A stretch of DNA of 64,000 nt from Aurelia coerulea (Eukaryota; Cnidaria; Scyphozoa; Semaeostomeae; Ulmaridae). Below, in pieces: positions 54,521-64,000 of the stretch. A program made the translations under genes and the position numbers. Within the stretch, counting starts at the first letter, position 1. Each line of letters opens with the position of its first letter. The notes under the pieces were generated by a model. The model saw nothing but the letters and a program-made list of their open reading frames with translations. It did no database searches and was not told the origin of the DNA. Location of the stretch: NCBI GenBank assembly GCA_039566865.1, contig CM076961.1:9075501-9139500 (forward strand). The letters are read 5' to 3'.

Positions 54521-54562
54521 CTATATTATATATATTATATAATATATTATATTATATATTAT
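54521..54562. other. AT-only patch replacing part of a monomer, R2 copy
   Basis: Equivalent of the patch at 46763, offset 7758. It differs by one base (ATAATATATT here, ATAACATATT in R1). Presence in both copies shows that the patch formed before the cassette was duplicated. Confidence 0.88.
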
Positions 54563-54930
54563 AGCTACTAAAGTACGTTAACCCACACTTTTTGTGTTTA
54601 TACTATGTTTTCTTTGAGAAAATAAACATTTAATTAATCGATGTTTGTTGATGCTGTGAATCCAAAATTAGACTAAAGAAAACACTAATGTCTATAATAA
54701 TGTTTCAAACAACGGTTACTGCATCACTAATATAGAGCTTTAAAAGAAATAACTGGCAGAACTAACGTTTTAAAGAACGATGAGTGCAATACTTTTTATA
54801 ATATAAGTTGTAGCTACTAAAGTACGTTAATCCACACTTTTTGTGTTTATATTTTGTTTTCTTTGAGAAAATAAACATTTAATTAATCGATGTTTATTGA
54901 TGCTGTAAGGCTAATACGAGACTAAAGAAA

Positions 54931-54952
54931 ACACTAATTTACTAGCGTACTT
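54931..54952. other. Inversion junction B, second copy
   Basis: ACACTAAT ends at 54938, then TTACTAG and CGTACTTTAGTAGC, identical to the junction at 47180. The forward flank agrees with the first copy for about 100 bp apart from GTTGTTT for GTTCTTT, then diverges, marking the right limit of the duplicated cassette. Confidence 0.94.
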
Positions 54953-57900
54953 TAGTAGCTACAATTTATATTATAAAAAGTATTGCACTCATCGTTGTTT
55001 AAAACTTTAGTTCTGCCAGTTATTTCTTTTAAAGCACTATATTAGTGCTGCAGCAACCATTCTTGGAAACATTACTATAGACATTAGTGTTTTCTTAATT
55101 CTCATTTTGGCTTTACTGCATAAACAAACATTGATTAATTAAATGTTTATTTTCTCAAAGAAAACATAATATAAACACAAAAAGTGTGGGTTAACGTACA
55201 ATAGTAGCTATAATTCATAATATAAAGAGAATTGCACTCATTGTTCTTTAAAACTTTAGTTCTGCCAGTAGTTTCTTTTATAGCACTAAATTAGTGCTGC
55301 AGCAACCATTCTTGGAAACATTACTATAGACATTAGTGTTTTCTTAATTCTCATTTTGGCTTCACTGCATAAACAAACATCGATTAATTAAATGTTTATT
55401 TTCTCAAAGAAAACAAAATATAAACACAAAAAGTGTGGATTAACGTACTTTAGTAGCTATAATTCATAATATAAAGAGAATTGCACTCATCGTTCTTTAA
55501 AACTATAGTACGGCCAGTATTTCCTTTTATAGCACTATATTAGTGCTGCAGCAAACATTGTTTGAAACATTACTATAGACATTAGTGTTTTCTTAAGTCT
55601 CGTTTTAGCCTTACAGCATCAACAAACATCGATTAATTAAATGTTTATTTTCTCAAAGAAAACATAATATAAACACAAAAAGTGTGGATTAACGTACTTT
55701 AGTAGCTACAATTTATATTATAAAAAGTATTCAACTCATTGTTCTTTAAAACTTTAGTTCTGCCAGTATTTTCTTTTATAGCACTAAATTAGTGCTGCAG
55801 CAACCATTCTTGGAAACATTACTATAGACACTAGTGTTTTCTTAAGTCTCATTTTGGCTTTACAGCATAAACAAACATCGATTAATTAAATGTTTATTTT
55901 CTCAAAGAAAACATAATATAAACACAAAAGGTGTGGATTAACGTACTTTAGTAGCTATAATTCATAATATAAAGAGAATTGCACTCATCGTTCTTTAAAA
56001 CTATAGTACTGCTAGTAATTCCTTTTATAGCACTATATTATTGCTGCAGCAACCATTGTTTGAAACATTACTATAGACATTAGTGTTTTCTTTAGTCTCG
56101 TTTTAGCCTTACAGCATAAACAAACATCGATTAATTAAATGTTTATTTTCTCAAAGAAAACGAAATATAAACACAAAAAGTGTGGATTAACGTACTTTAG
56201 TAGCTACAATTTATATTATAAAAAGTATTGCACTCATCGTTCTTTAAAACTTTAGTTCTGCCAGTTATTTCTTTTAAAGCACTATATTAGTGATGCAGTA
56301 ACCGTTGTTTGAAACATTATTATAGACATTAGTGTTTTCTTTAGTCTAATTTGGGCTTCACAGCATCAACAAACATCGATTAATTAAATGTTTATTTTCT
56401 CAAAGAAAACATAATATAAACACAAAAAGTGTAGATTAACGTACTTTAGTAGCTACAATTTATATTATAAAAAGTATTCCACTCATTGTTCTTTAAAACT
56501 TTAGTTCTGCCAGTATTTTCTTTTATAGCACTAAATTAGTGCTGCAGCAACCATTCTTGGAAACATTACTATAGACACTAGTGTTTTCTTAAGTCTCATT
56601 TTGGCTTTACAGCATAAACAAACATCGATTAATTAAATGTTTATTTTCTCAAAGAAAACAAAATATAAACACAAAAAGTGTGGATTAACGTACTTTAGTA
56701 GATACAATTTATATTATAAAAAGTATTGCACTCATCGTTCTTTAAAACTTTAGTTCTGCCAGTTATTTCTTTTAAAGCACTATATTAGTGCTGCAGCAAC
56801 CATTCTTGGAAACATTACTATAAACATTAGTGTTTTCTTAATTCTCATTTTGGCTTTACAGCATAAACAAACATCGATTAATTAAATGTTTATTTTCTCA
56901 AAGAAAACAAAATATAAACACAAAAAGTGTGGATTAACGTACTTTAGTAGATACAATTTATATTATAAAAAGTATTGCACTCATCGTTCTTTAAAACTTT
57001 AGTTCTGCCAGTTATTTCTTTTAACGCACTATATTAGTGCTGCAGCAACCATCCTTGGAAACATTACTATAGACATTAGTTTTTTCTTTAGTCTCGTTTT
57101 AGCCTTACAGCATGAACAAAAATCGATTAATTAAATGTTTATTTTCTCAAAGAAAACGAAATATAAACACAAAAAGTGTGGGTTAACGTACTTTAGTAGC
57201 TACAATTTATATTATAAAAAGTATTGCACTCATCGTTCTTTAAAACTTTAGTTCTGCCAGTTATTTCTTTTAAAGCATTATATTAGTGATGCAGTAACCA
57301 TTGTTTGAAACATTACTATAGACATTAGTGTTTTCTTAAGTCTAATTTTGGCTTTACTGCATAAACAGACATCGATTAATTAAATGTTTATTTTCTCAAA
57401 GAAAACAAAATATAAACACAAAAAGTGTGGGTTTACGTACTTTAGTAGCTACAATTTATATTATAAAAAGTATTGCACTCATCGTTGTTTAAAACTTTAG
57501 TTCTGCCAGTTATTTCTTTTAAAGCACTATATTAGTGATGCAGTAACCATTGTTTGAAACATTACTATAGACATTAGTGTTTTCTTAAGTCTCATTCTAG
57601 CCTTACAGCATCAACAAACATCGATTAATTATATGTTTATTTTCTCAAAGAAAACATAATATAAACACAAAAAGTGTGGGTTAACGTACTTTAGTAGCTA
57701 TAATTCATAATATAAAGAGAATTGCACTCATTGTTCCTTAAAACTTTAGTTCTGCCAGTAGTTTCTTTTATAGCACTAAATTAGTGCTGCAGCAACCATT
57801 CTTGGAAACATTACTAGAGACATCAGTGTTTTCTTAATTATCATTTTGGCTTTACTGCATAAACAAACATCGATTAATTAAATGTTTAGTTTCTCAAAGA

Positions 57901-59040
57901 AAACAAAATATAAACACAAAAAGTGTGGATTAACGTACTTTAGTAGCTATAATTCATAATATAGAGAGAATTGCACTCATTGTTCTTTAAAACTTTAGTT
58001 CTGCCAGTAATTCCTTTTATAGCACTATATTAGTGCTGCAGCAAACATTGTTTGAAACATTACTATAGACATTAGTGTTTTCTTTAGTCTCGTATTAGCC
58101 TTACAGCATCAACAAACATCGATTAATTAAATGTTTATTTTCTCAAAGAAAACAAAATATAAACACAAAAAGTGTGGATTAACGTACTTTAGTAGCGATA
58201 ATTCATAATATAAAGAGAATTGCACTCATCGTTCTTTAAAACTTAATTTCTGCCAGTAGTTTCTTTAATAGCACTAAATTAGTGCTGCAGCAACCATTCT
58301 TGGAAACATTACTATAGACATTAGTGTTTTCTTAATTCTCATTTTGGCTTTACTGCATAAACAAACATCGATTAAATTAAATGTTTATTTTCTCAAAGAA
58401 AACATAATATAAACACAAAAAGTGTGGGTTAACGTACAATAGTAGCTATAATTCATAATATAAAGAGAATTGCACTCATTGTTCTTTAAAACTTTAGTTC
58501 TGCCAGTAGTTTCTTTTATAGCACTAAATTAGTGCTGCAGCAACCATTCTTGGAAACATTACTATAGACATTAGTGTTTTCTTAAGTCTCGTTTTAGCCT
58601 TACAGCATCAACAAACATCGATTAATTAAATGTTTATTTTCTCAAAGAAAACATAATATAAACACAAAAAGTGTGGATTAACGTACTTTAGTAGCTACAA
58701 TTTATATTATAAAAAGTATTCAACTCATTGTTCTTTAAAACTTTAGTTCTGCCAGTATTTTCTTTTATAGCACTAAATTAGTGCTGCAGCAACCATTCTT
58801 GGAAACATTACTATAGACACTAGTGTTTTCTTAAGTCTCATTTTGGCTTTACAGCATAAACAAACATCGATTAATTAAATGTTTATTTTCTCAAAGAAAA
58901 CATAATATAAACACAAAAGGTGTGGATTAACGTACTTTAGTAGCTATAATTCATAATATAAAGAGAATTGCACTCATCGTCCTTTAAAACTTTAGTACTG
59001 CCAGTAATTCCTTTTAAAGCACTATATTAGTGCTGCAGCA

Positions 59041-60300
59041 AACATTGTTTGAAACATTACTATAGACATTAGTGTTTTCTTTAGTCTCGTATTAGCCTTA
59101 CAGCAGCAACAAACATCGATTAATTAAACGTTTATTTTCTCAAAGAAAACAAAATATAATCACAAAAAGTGTGGATTAACGTCCTTTAGTAGCTACAATT
59201 TATATTATAAAAAGTAATGCACTCATCGTTCTTTAAAACTTTAGTTCTGCCAGTTATTTCTTTTAAAGCACTATATTAGTGATGCAGTAACCGTTGTTTG
59301 AAACATTATTATAGACATTAGTGTTTTCTTTAGTCTAATTTGGGCTTCACAGCATCAACAAACATCGATTAATTTAATGTTTATTTTCTCAAAGAAAACA
59401 TAATATAAACACAAAAAGTGTGGATTAACGTACTTTAGTAGCTACAATTTATATTATAAAAAATATTCCACTCATTGTTCTTTAAAACTTTAGTTTTGCC
59501 AGTATTTTCTTTTATAGCACTAAATTAGTGCTGCAGCAACCATTCTTGGAAACATTACTATAGACACTAGTGTTTTCTTAAGTCTCATTTTGGCTTTACA
59601 GCATAAACAAACATCGATTAATTAAATGTTTATTTTCTCAAAGAAAACATAATATAAACACAAAAAGTGTGGATTAACGTACTTTAGTAGCTATAATTCA
59701 TAAAATAAAGAGAATTGCACTCATCGTTCTTTAAAACTATAGTACTGCTAGTAATTCCTTTTATAGCACTATATTATTGCTGCAGCAACCATTGTTTGAA
59801 ACATTACTATAGACATTAGTGTTTTCTTTAGTCTCGTATTAGCCTTACAGCAGCAACAAACATCGATTAATTAAACGTTTATTTTCTCAAAGAAAACAAA
59901 ATATAATCACAAAAAGTGTGGATTAACGTCCTTTAGTAGCTACAATTTATATTATAAAAAGTAATGCACTCATCGTTCTTTAAAACTTTAGTTCTGCCAG
60001 TTATTTCTTTTAAAGCACTATATTAGTGATGCAGTAACCGTTGTTTGAAACATTATTATAGACATTAGTGTTTTCTTTAGTCTAATTTGGGCTTCACAGC
60101 ATCAACAAACATCGATTAATTTAATGTTTATTTTCTCAAAGAAAACATAATATAAACACAAAAAGTGTGGATTAACGTACTTTAGTAGCTACAATTTATA
60201 TTATAAAAAATATTCCACTCATTGTTCTTTAAAACTTTAGTTTTGCCAGTATTTTCTTTTATAGCACTAAATTAGTGCTGCAGCAACCATTCTTGGAAAC
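59041..60300 (+). repeat. 747-bp trimer, duplicated
   Basis: The rare CAGCAGCAACAAAC and ATTAAACGTTTATT monomer recurs at 59101 and 59848, 747 bp = 3 x 249, followed in both copies by the GTAATGCACTCATCG, TTTGGGCTTCACAGC and AAAAATATTCCACTC variants. The copies are almost identical, indicating recent duplication. The second copy ends where TATAGACATTAGAG begins a different class near 60305. Confidence 0.88.
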
Positions 60301-63300
60301 ATTACTATAGACATTAGAGTTTTCTTAATTCTCATCTTGACTTTACAGCATACACAAACATCGATTAATTAAATGTTTATTTTCTCAAAGAAAACAAAAT
60401 ATAAACACAAAAAGTGTGGATTAACGTACTTTAGTAGATACAATTTATATTATAAAAAGTATTGCACTCGTCGTTCTTTAAAACTTTAGTTCTGCCAGTT
60501 ATTTCTTTTAAAGCACTATATTAGTGATGCAGTGACTGTTGTTTGAAACATTACTATAGACATTAGTGTTTTCTTTAGTCCAATTTTGGCTTTACGGCAT
60601 CAACAAACATCGATTAATTAAATGCTTATTTTCTCAAAGAAAACATAATATAAACGCAAAAAGTGTGGGTTAACGTACTTTAGAAGATACAATTTATAAT
60701 ATAAAGAGAATTGCACTCATCGTTCTTTAAAACTTTAGTACTGCCAGTAATTCCTTTTATAGCACTATATTAGTGCTGCAGCAAACATTGTTTGAAACAT
60801 TACTATAGACATTAGTGTTTTCTTTAGTCTCGTATTAGCCTTACAGCATCAACAAACATCGATTAATTAAATGTTTATTTTCTCAAAGAAAACAAAATAT
60901 AATCACAAAAAGTGTGGATTAACGTCCTTTAGTAGCTACAATTTATATTATAAAAAGTATTGCACTCATCGTTCTTTAAAACTTTAGTTCTGCCAGTTAT
61001 TTCTTTTAAAGCACTATATTAGTGCTGCAGCAACCATTCTTGGAAACATTACTATAGACATTAGTGTTTTCTTAAGTCTCATTTTAGCCTTACAGCATCA
61101 ACAAACATCGATTAATTAAATGTTTATTTTCTCAAAGAAAACATAGTATAAACACAAAACGTGTGGGTTAACGTACTTTAGTAGCTATAATTCATAATAT
61201 AAAGAGAATTGCACTAATTGTTCTTTAAAACTTTAGTTCTGGCAGTAGTTTCTTTTATAGCACTAAATGAGTGCTGCAGCAACCATTCTTGGAAACATTA
61301 CTATAGACATTAGTGTTTTCTTAATTCTCATTTTGGCTTTACTGCATGAACAAACATCGATAAATTAAATATTAATTTTCTCAAAGAAAACAAAATATAA
61401 ACACAAAAAGTGTTGATTAACGTACTTTATTAGCTATAATTCATAATATAAAGAGAATTGCACTCATTGTTCTTTAAAACTATAGTACTGCCAGTAATTC
61501 CTTTTATAGCACTATATTAGTGCTGCAGCAAACATTGTTTGAAACATTACTATAGACATTAGTGTTTTCTTTAGTCTCGTTTTAGCCTTACAGGATAAGC
61601 AAACATCGATTAATTAAATGTTTATTTTCTCAAAGAAAACAAAATATAAACACAAAAAGTGTGGATTAACGTACTTTAGTAGCTACAATTTATATTATAA
61701 AATGTATTGTGCTCATTGTTCTTTAAAACTTTAGTTCTGCCAGTTATTTCTTTTAAAGCTTGATATTAGTGATGCGGTAACCATTGTTTGAAACATTACT
61801 ATATACATTAGTGTTTTCTTAAGTCTCATTTTAGCCTTACAGCATAAGCAAACATCGATTAAGTAAATGTTTATTTTCTCAAAGAAAACAAAATATAAAC
61901 ACAAAAAGTGTGGGTTAACGTACTTTAGTAGCTACAATTTATATTATAAAAAGTATTGTGCTCATCGTTCTTTAAAACTTTAGTTCTGCCAGTTATTTCT
62001 TTTAAAGCACTAAATTAGTGCTGCAGCAACCATTCTTGGAAACATTACTATAGACATTAGTGTTTTCTTAATTCTCATTTTGGCTTTACAGCATAAACAA
62101 ACATCGATTCATTAAATGTTTATTTTCTCAAAGAAAACAAAGTATAAACACAAAAAGTGTGGATTAACGTACTTTAGTAGCTACAATTTATATTATAAAA
62201 AGTATTGCATTCATCGTTCTTTAAAACTTTAATTCTGCCAGTTATTTCTTTTAAAGCTCTATATTAGTGCTGCAGCAACCATTCTTGGAAACATTACTAT
62301 AGACATTAGTGTTTTCTTAATTCTCATTTTGGCTTTACTGCATAAACAAACATCGATTAATTAAATGTCTATTTTCTCAAAGAAAACAAAACATAAACAC
62401 AAAAAGTGTGGATTAACGTACTTTAGTAGCTACAATTCATATTATAAAGAGAATTGCACTCATCGTTCTTTAAAACTTTAGTTCTGCCAGTTATTTCTTT
62501 TAAAGCACTATATTAGTGCTGCAGCAAACATTGTTTGAAACATTACTATAGACATTAGTGTTTTCTTTAGTCTCGTTTTAGCCTTGCAGCATCAACAAAC
62601 ATCGATTAATTAAATGTTTATATTCTCAAAGAAAACATAATATAAACACAAAAAGTGTGGATTAACGTACTTTAGTAGCTACAATTTATATTATAAAAAG
62701 TATTGCACTCATCGTTCTTTAAAACTTTAGTTCTGCCAGTTATTTCTTTTAAAGCACTATATTAGTGCTGCAGCAACCATTCTTGGAAACATTACTATAG
62801 ACATTAGTGTTTTCTTAATTCTCATTTTGACTTTACAGCATACACAAACATCGATTAATTAAATGTTTATTTTCTCAAAGAAAACAAAATATAAACACAA
62901 AAAGTGTGGATTAACGTACTTTAGTAGATACAATTTATATTATAAAAAGTATTGCACTCGTCGTTCTTTAAAACTTCAGTTCTGCCAGTTATTTCTTTTA
63001 AAGCACTATATTAGTGATGCAGTGACTGTTGTTTGAAACATTACTATAGACATTAGTGTTTTCTTTAGTCTAATTTTGGCTTTGCAGCATCAACAAACAT
63101 CGATTAATTAAATGTTTATTTTCCCAAAGAAGACATAACATAAACACAAAAAGTGAGTATTAACGTACTTTAGTAGATACAATTTATATTATAAAAAGTA
63201 TTGCACTCATCGTTCTTTAAAACTTTAGTTCTGCCAGTTATTTCTTTTAAAGCACTATATTAGTGCTGCAGCAACCATTCTTGGAAACATTACTATAGAC

Positions 63301-63435
63301 ATTAATGTTTTCTTAATTCTCATTTTGGCTTTACAGCATAAACAAACATCGATTAATTTAATGTTTATTTTCTCAAAGAAAACAAAATATAAACAAAAAA
63401 AGTGTGGATTAACGTACTTTAGTAGCTACAATTTA

Positions 63436-63437
63436 TA
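63436..63437. other. TA target dinucleotide of the foldback element
   Basis: The satellite reads AGCTACAATTTATA, where the next bases should be TTATAAAAAG; instead foreign sequence CCGGGTGCGCC begins. A break exactly after TA fits the TA target duplication of the Tc1/mariner superfamily. The second TA should lie past the window end. Confidence 0.6.
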
Positions 63438-63710
63438 CCGGGTGCGCCAAAATAAACTATGCACGTTTGGCAGGCCACAATAAATCGTACACTGGACCGA
63501 TTTTGAAGATTTATGACGTAATCTTTAGCAGAAAGCCTGACTTAGATTCTAAGGCATTTTGCAAATTTTTTCGTTTTCAGCTTTTAGAGCTAGAAGCGAG
63601 TTTCTTAAAATCTTAGTTCTCGAAAATATTGAAAACGATCAAAAAACGTCGATCAAATTTCAAAAGACTCAACATGAGTGAACAAAGAGAAAACGTTTTC
63701 AAGGTGATTT
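63438..63710. repeat. Left arm of the foldback element
   Basis: Long terminal inverted repeat, about 273 bp, from the tip at 63438 to GGTGATTT at 63710. It pairs with 63768-64000 and beyond. Mismatches are scattered, for example TTCTTAAAATCTTAG against TTCCTAAAATTTTAG when the right arm is read in reverse, so the arms have drifted since they formed. Confidence 0.85.
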
Positions 63711-63751
63711 GGGGGTTTATTACGAACTCTCGTGCAGCAGATTACAATTAA
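63674..63751 (+). pseudogene. Short open frame in the foldback element, possible transposase N-terminal relic
   Basis: An ATG in the left arm opens 25 codons, beginning MSEQRENVFKVIWGF and ending in TAA in the loop. MITEs often keep the ends of a parent transposon, and this frame starts at a plausible place for a transposase N-terminus after about 236 bp of terminal sequence. It is far too short to be functional, and the composition gives no recognised domain. The equivalent position in the right arm has ATGGACAAAGAGAG, which stops after nine codons. The relic reading is a guess; chance is a fair alternative. Confidence 0.25.
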
Positions 63752-63767
63752 TCGATTTCTAAATCGC

Positions 63768-64000
63768 AAATCACCACCAACAAGTTCTCTCTTTGTCCAT
63801 TTATATCGATTCTTTAGAGAGCTTGATCGATGTTTTTTTATCGTTTTCAGTGTTTTCGAAAACTAAAATTTTAGGAAACTCGCTTCCAGCTCTAAAAACT
63901 GAAAATGTAAAAATTACGAAAAATCCCAGTATCTAATTCAGGCTTTCTGCTACAGATTAAGTCATAAATCTTCAAAATCGGTCCAGTGTACGATTTATTG
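63768..64000. repeat. Right arm of the foldback element (incomplete)
   Basis: Reverse complement of the left arm, starting at AAATCACC and running to CGATTTATTG at the last base of the window, which pairs with 63478. The outer 40 bp or so, including the tip, are missing. Between the arms, 63711-63767 forms a loop of about 57 nt. Confidence 0.85.

Larger units (their letters stand above)
47941..54938 (-). repeat. Inverted satellite block R2 (about 28 monomers)
   Basis: Second copy of the inverted cassette. It aligns to R1 at offset 9755 from the start to about 49505. The offset then steps to about 9000 after loss of three monomers (R1 39.75-40.5 kb), to 9252 (AAACTAGTTGCAG at 44001 and 53253), to 8505 (45261 and 53766) and to 7758 by the end. 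The last two steps are losses of exactly 747 bp. The 8-bp-deleted ATAAATCTAAAG monomer is kept near 48840. Differences outside the indels are scattered single bases. Confidence 0.94.
54946..63437 (+). repeat. Satellite array, forward block F2 (about 34 monomers)
   Basis: Forward 249-bp satellite again. Internal duplications: a 13-monomer relation, offset 3238, between CGTACAATAGTAG at 55200 and 58438; a 12-monomer relation, offset 2989, through the variant ACACAAAAGGTGTGG at 55922 and 58911; and a 10-monomer relation, offset 2490, through GATGCAGTGACTG (60531 and 63021) and ACTCGTCGTTC. A four-monomer string at 61.1-62.1 kb repeats the order seen at 27.9-28.9 kb. The array is interrupted in mid-monomer at 63437 by a foldback element, so this need not be its true end. 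Confidence 0.96.
63438..64000. mobile_element. Foldback MITE, Tc1/mariner-like, truncated by window end
   Basis: Not satellite. The sequence is one large imperfect palindrome centred near 63739: the left arm pairs with the reverse complement of the right arm over about 270 bp. For example ACTGGACCGATTTTGAAG (left) faces CTTCAAAATCGGTCCAGT (right), and GCGAGTTTC faces GAAACTCGC. The outer tip is CCGGGTGCGCCAAAATAAAC. Symmetry predicts a full length of about 603 bp, ending near 64040. There is no complete transposase, so it would depend on an element elsewhere for movement. The assignment to Tc1/mariner rests on the TA at the junction and the foldback structure; the tip sequence was not matched to a known family. 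Confidence 0.75.

Noticed and set aside
38186..54938. Hammerhead ribozyme, as found in some animal satellites
   Set aside because: On the inverted strand AACGATGAGTGC resembles the CUGAUGA core, but the preceding CU is missing and no GAAA box with matching stems is in the right place.
1..63437. CRISPR array or other bacterial direct-repeat system
   Set aside because: The repeat unit is 249 bp and contiguous with no unique spacers; no cas-like genes or any bacterial gene features are present.
1..63437. Telomeric or subtelomeric short repeats (TTAGG, TTAGGG and similar)
   Set aside because: TTTAGTCTC and TTTAGTAGC look superficially similar, but no tandem short repeat is present.
1..64000. 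rRNA, tRNA or small RNA genes
   Set aside because: No tRNA A/B box pair with cloverleaf or rRNA-like segment was noticed; the only non-satellite sequence is the foldback element.

Overview
The window is almost entirely one eukaryotic satellite DNA. From base 1 to 63437 it is a head-to-tail array of an AT-rich monomer about 249 bp long, roughly 254 copies in all, followed by about 560 bp of unrelated sequence that looks like a foldback Tc1/mariner-type MITE cut off by the window end. I see no protein-coding gene, rRNA, tRNA or CRISPR. The long homogenised tandem array, the higher-order repeats (HORs) and the TA-inserted foldback element point to eukaryotic heterochromatin (centromeric, pericentromeric or subtelomeric), plausibly an AT-rich invertebrate genome. 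I do not recognise the satellite family and cannot name a taxon.

Layout. (1) 1-38185: array in forward orientation (about 153 monomers). Within it lie a 17-monomer duplication (1-5703, offset 4233 bp), a 7-monomer HOR of 1727 bp repeated about 3.8 times (5977 to about 12470), a 14-monomer HOR of 3486 bp (about 13.4-23.6 kb), a more mixed stretch (23.6-30.8 kb) and another 14-monomer HOR of 3484 bp (30.8-38.2 kb). (2) 38186-47180: same satellite inverted (R1, about 36 monomers). (3) 47188-47940: three monomers forward again. (4) 47941-54938: inverted again (R2, about 28 monomers). (5) 54946-63437: forward (about 34 monomers). (6) 63438-64000: foldback element inserted at a TA inside a monomer.

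The two orientation switches into R1 and R2 share one junction sequence, and the two switches back share another. The window therefore holds a single inverted segment that was later tandemly duplicated with a 9755 bp offset. The second copy is net 8 monomers shorter. Three of the losses are each exactly 747 bp (three monomers), while a five-monomer block (1245 bp) is doubled only in R2. This is a readable record of an inversion joined with short filler bases, a segmental duplication, and then in-register unequal exchange.

Each monomer has a stretch of about 80 bp (ATCGATTAATTAA through the A-tract region to ACTTTAGTAGCT) that changes little, and a more variable remainder falling into a few sequence classes that are reshuffled between monomers. 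The variable part carries a hairpin/palindrome (AGCACTA-N3-TAGTGCT overlapping TGCTGCAGCA, with a PstI site) that is intact in one monomer class and broken in another. All alignments here were made by eye. Offsets were worked out from landmark positions; percent identities were not computed.
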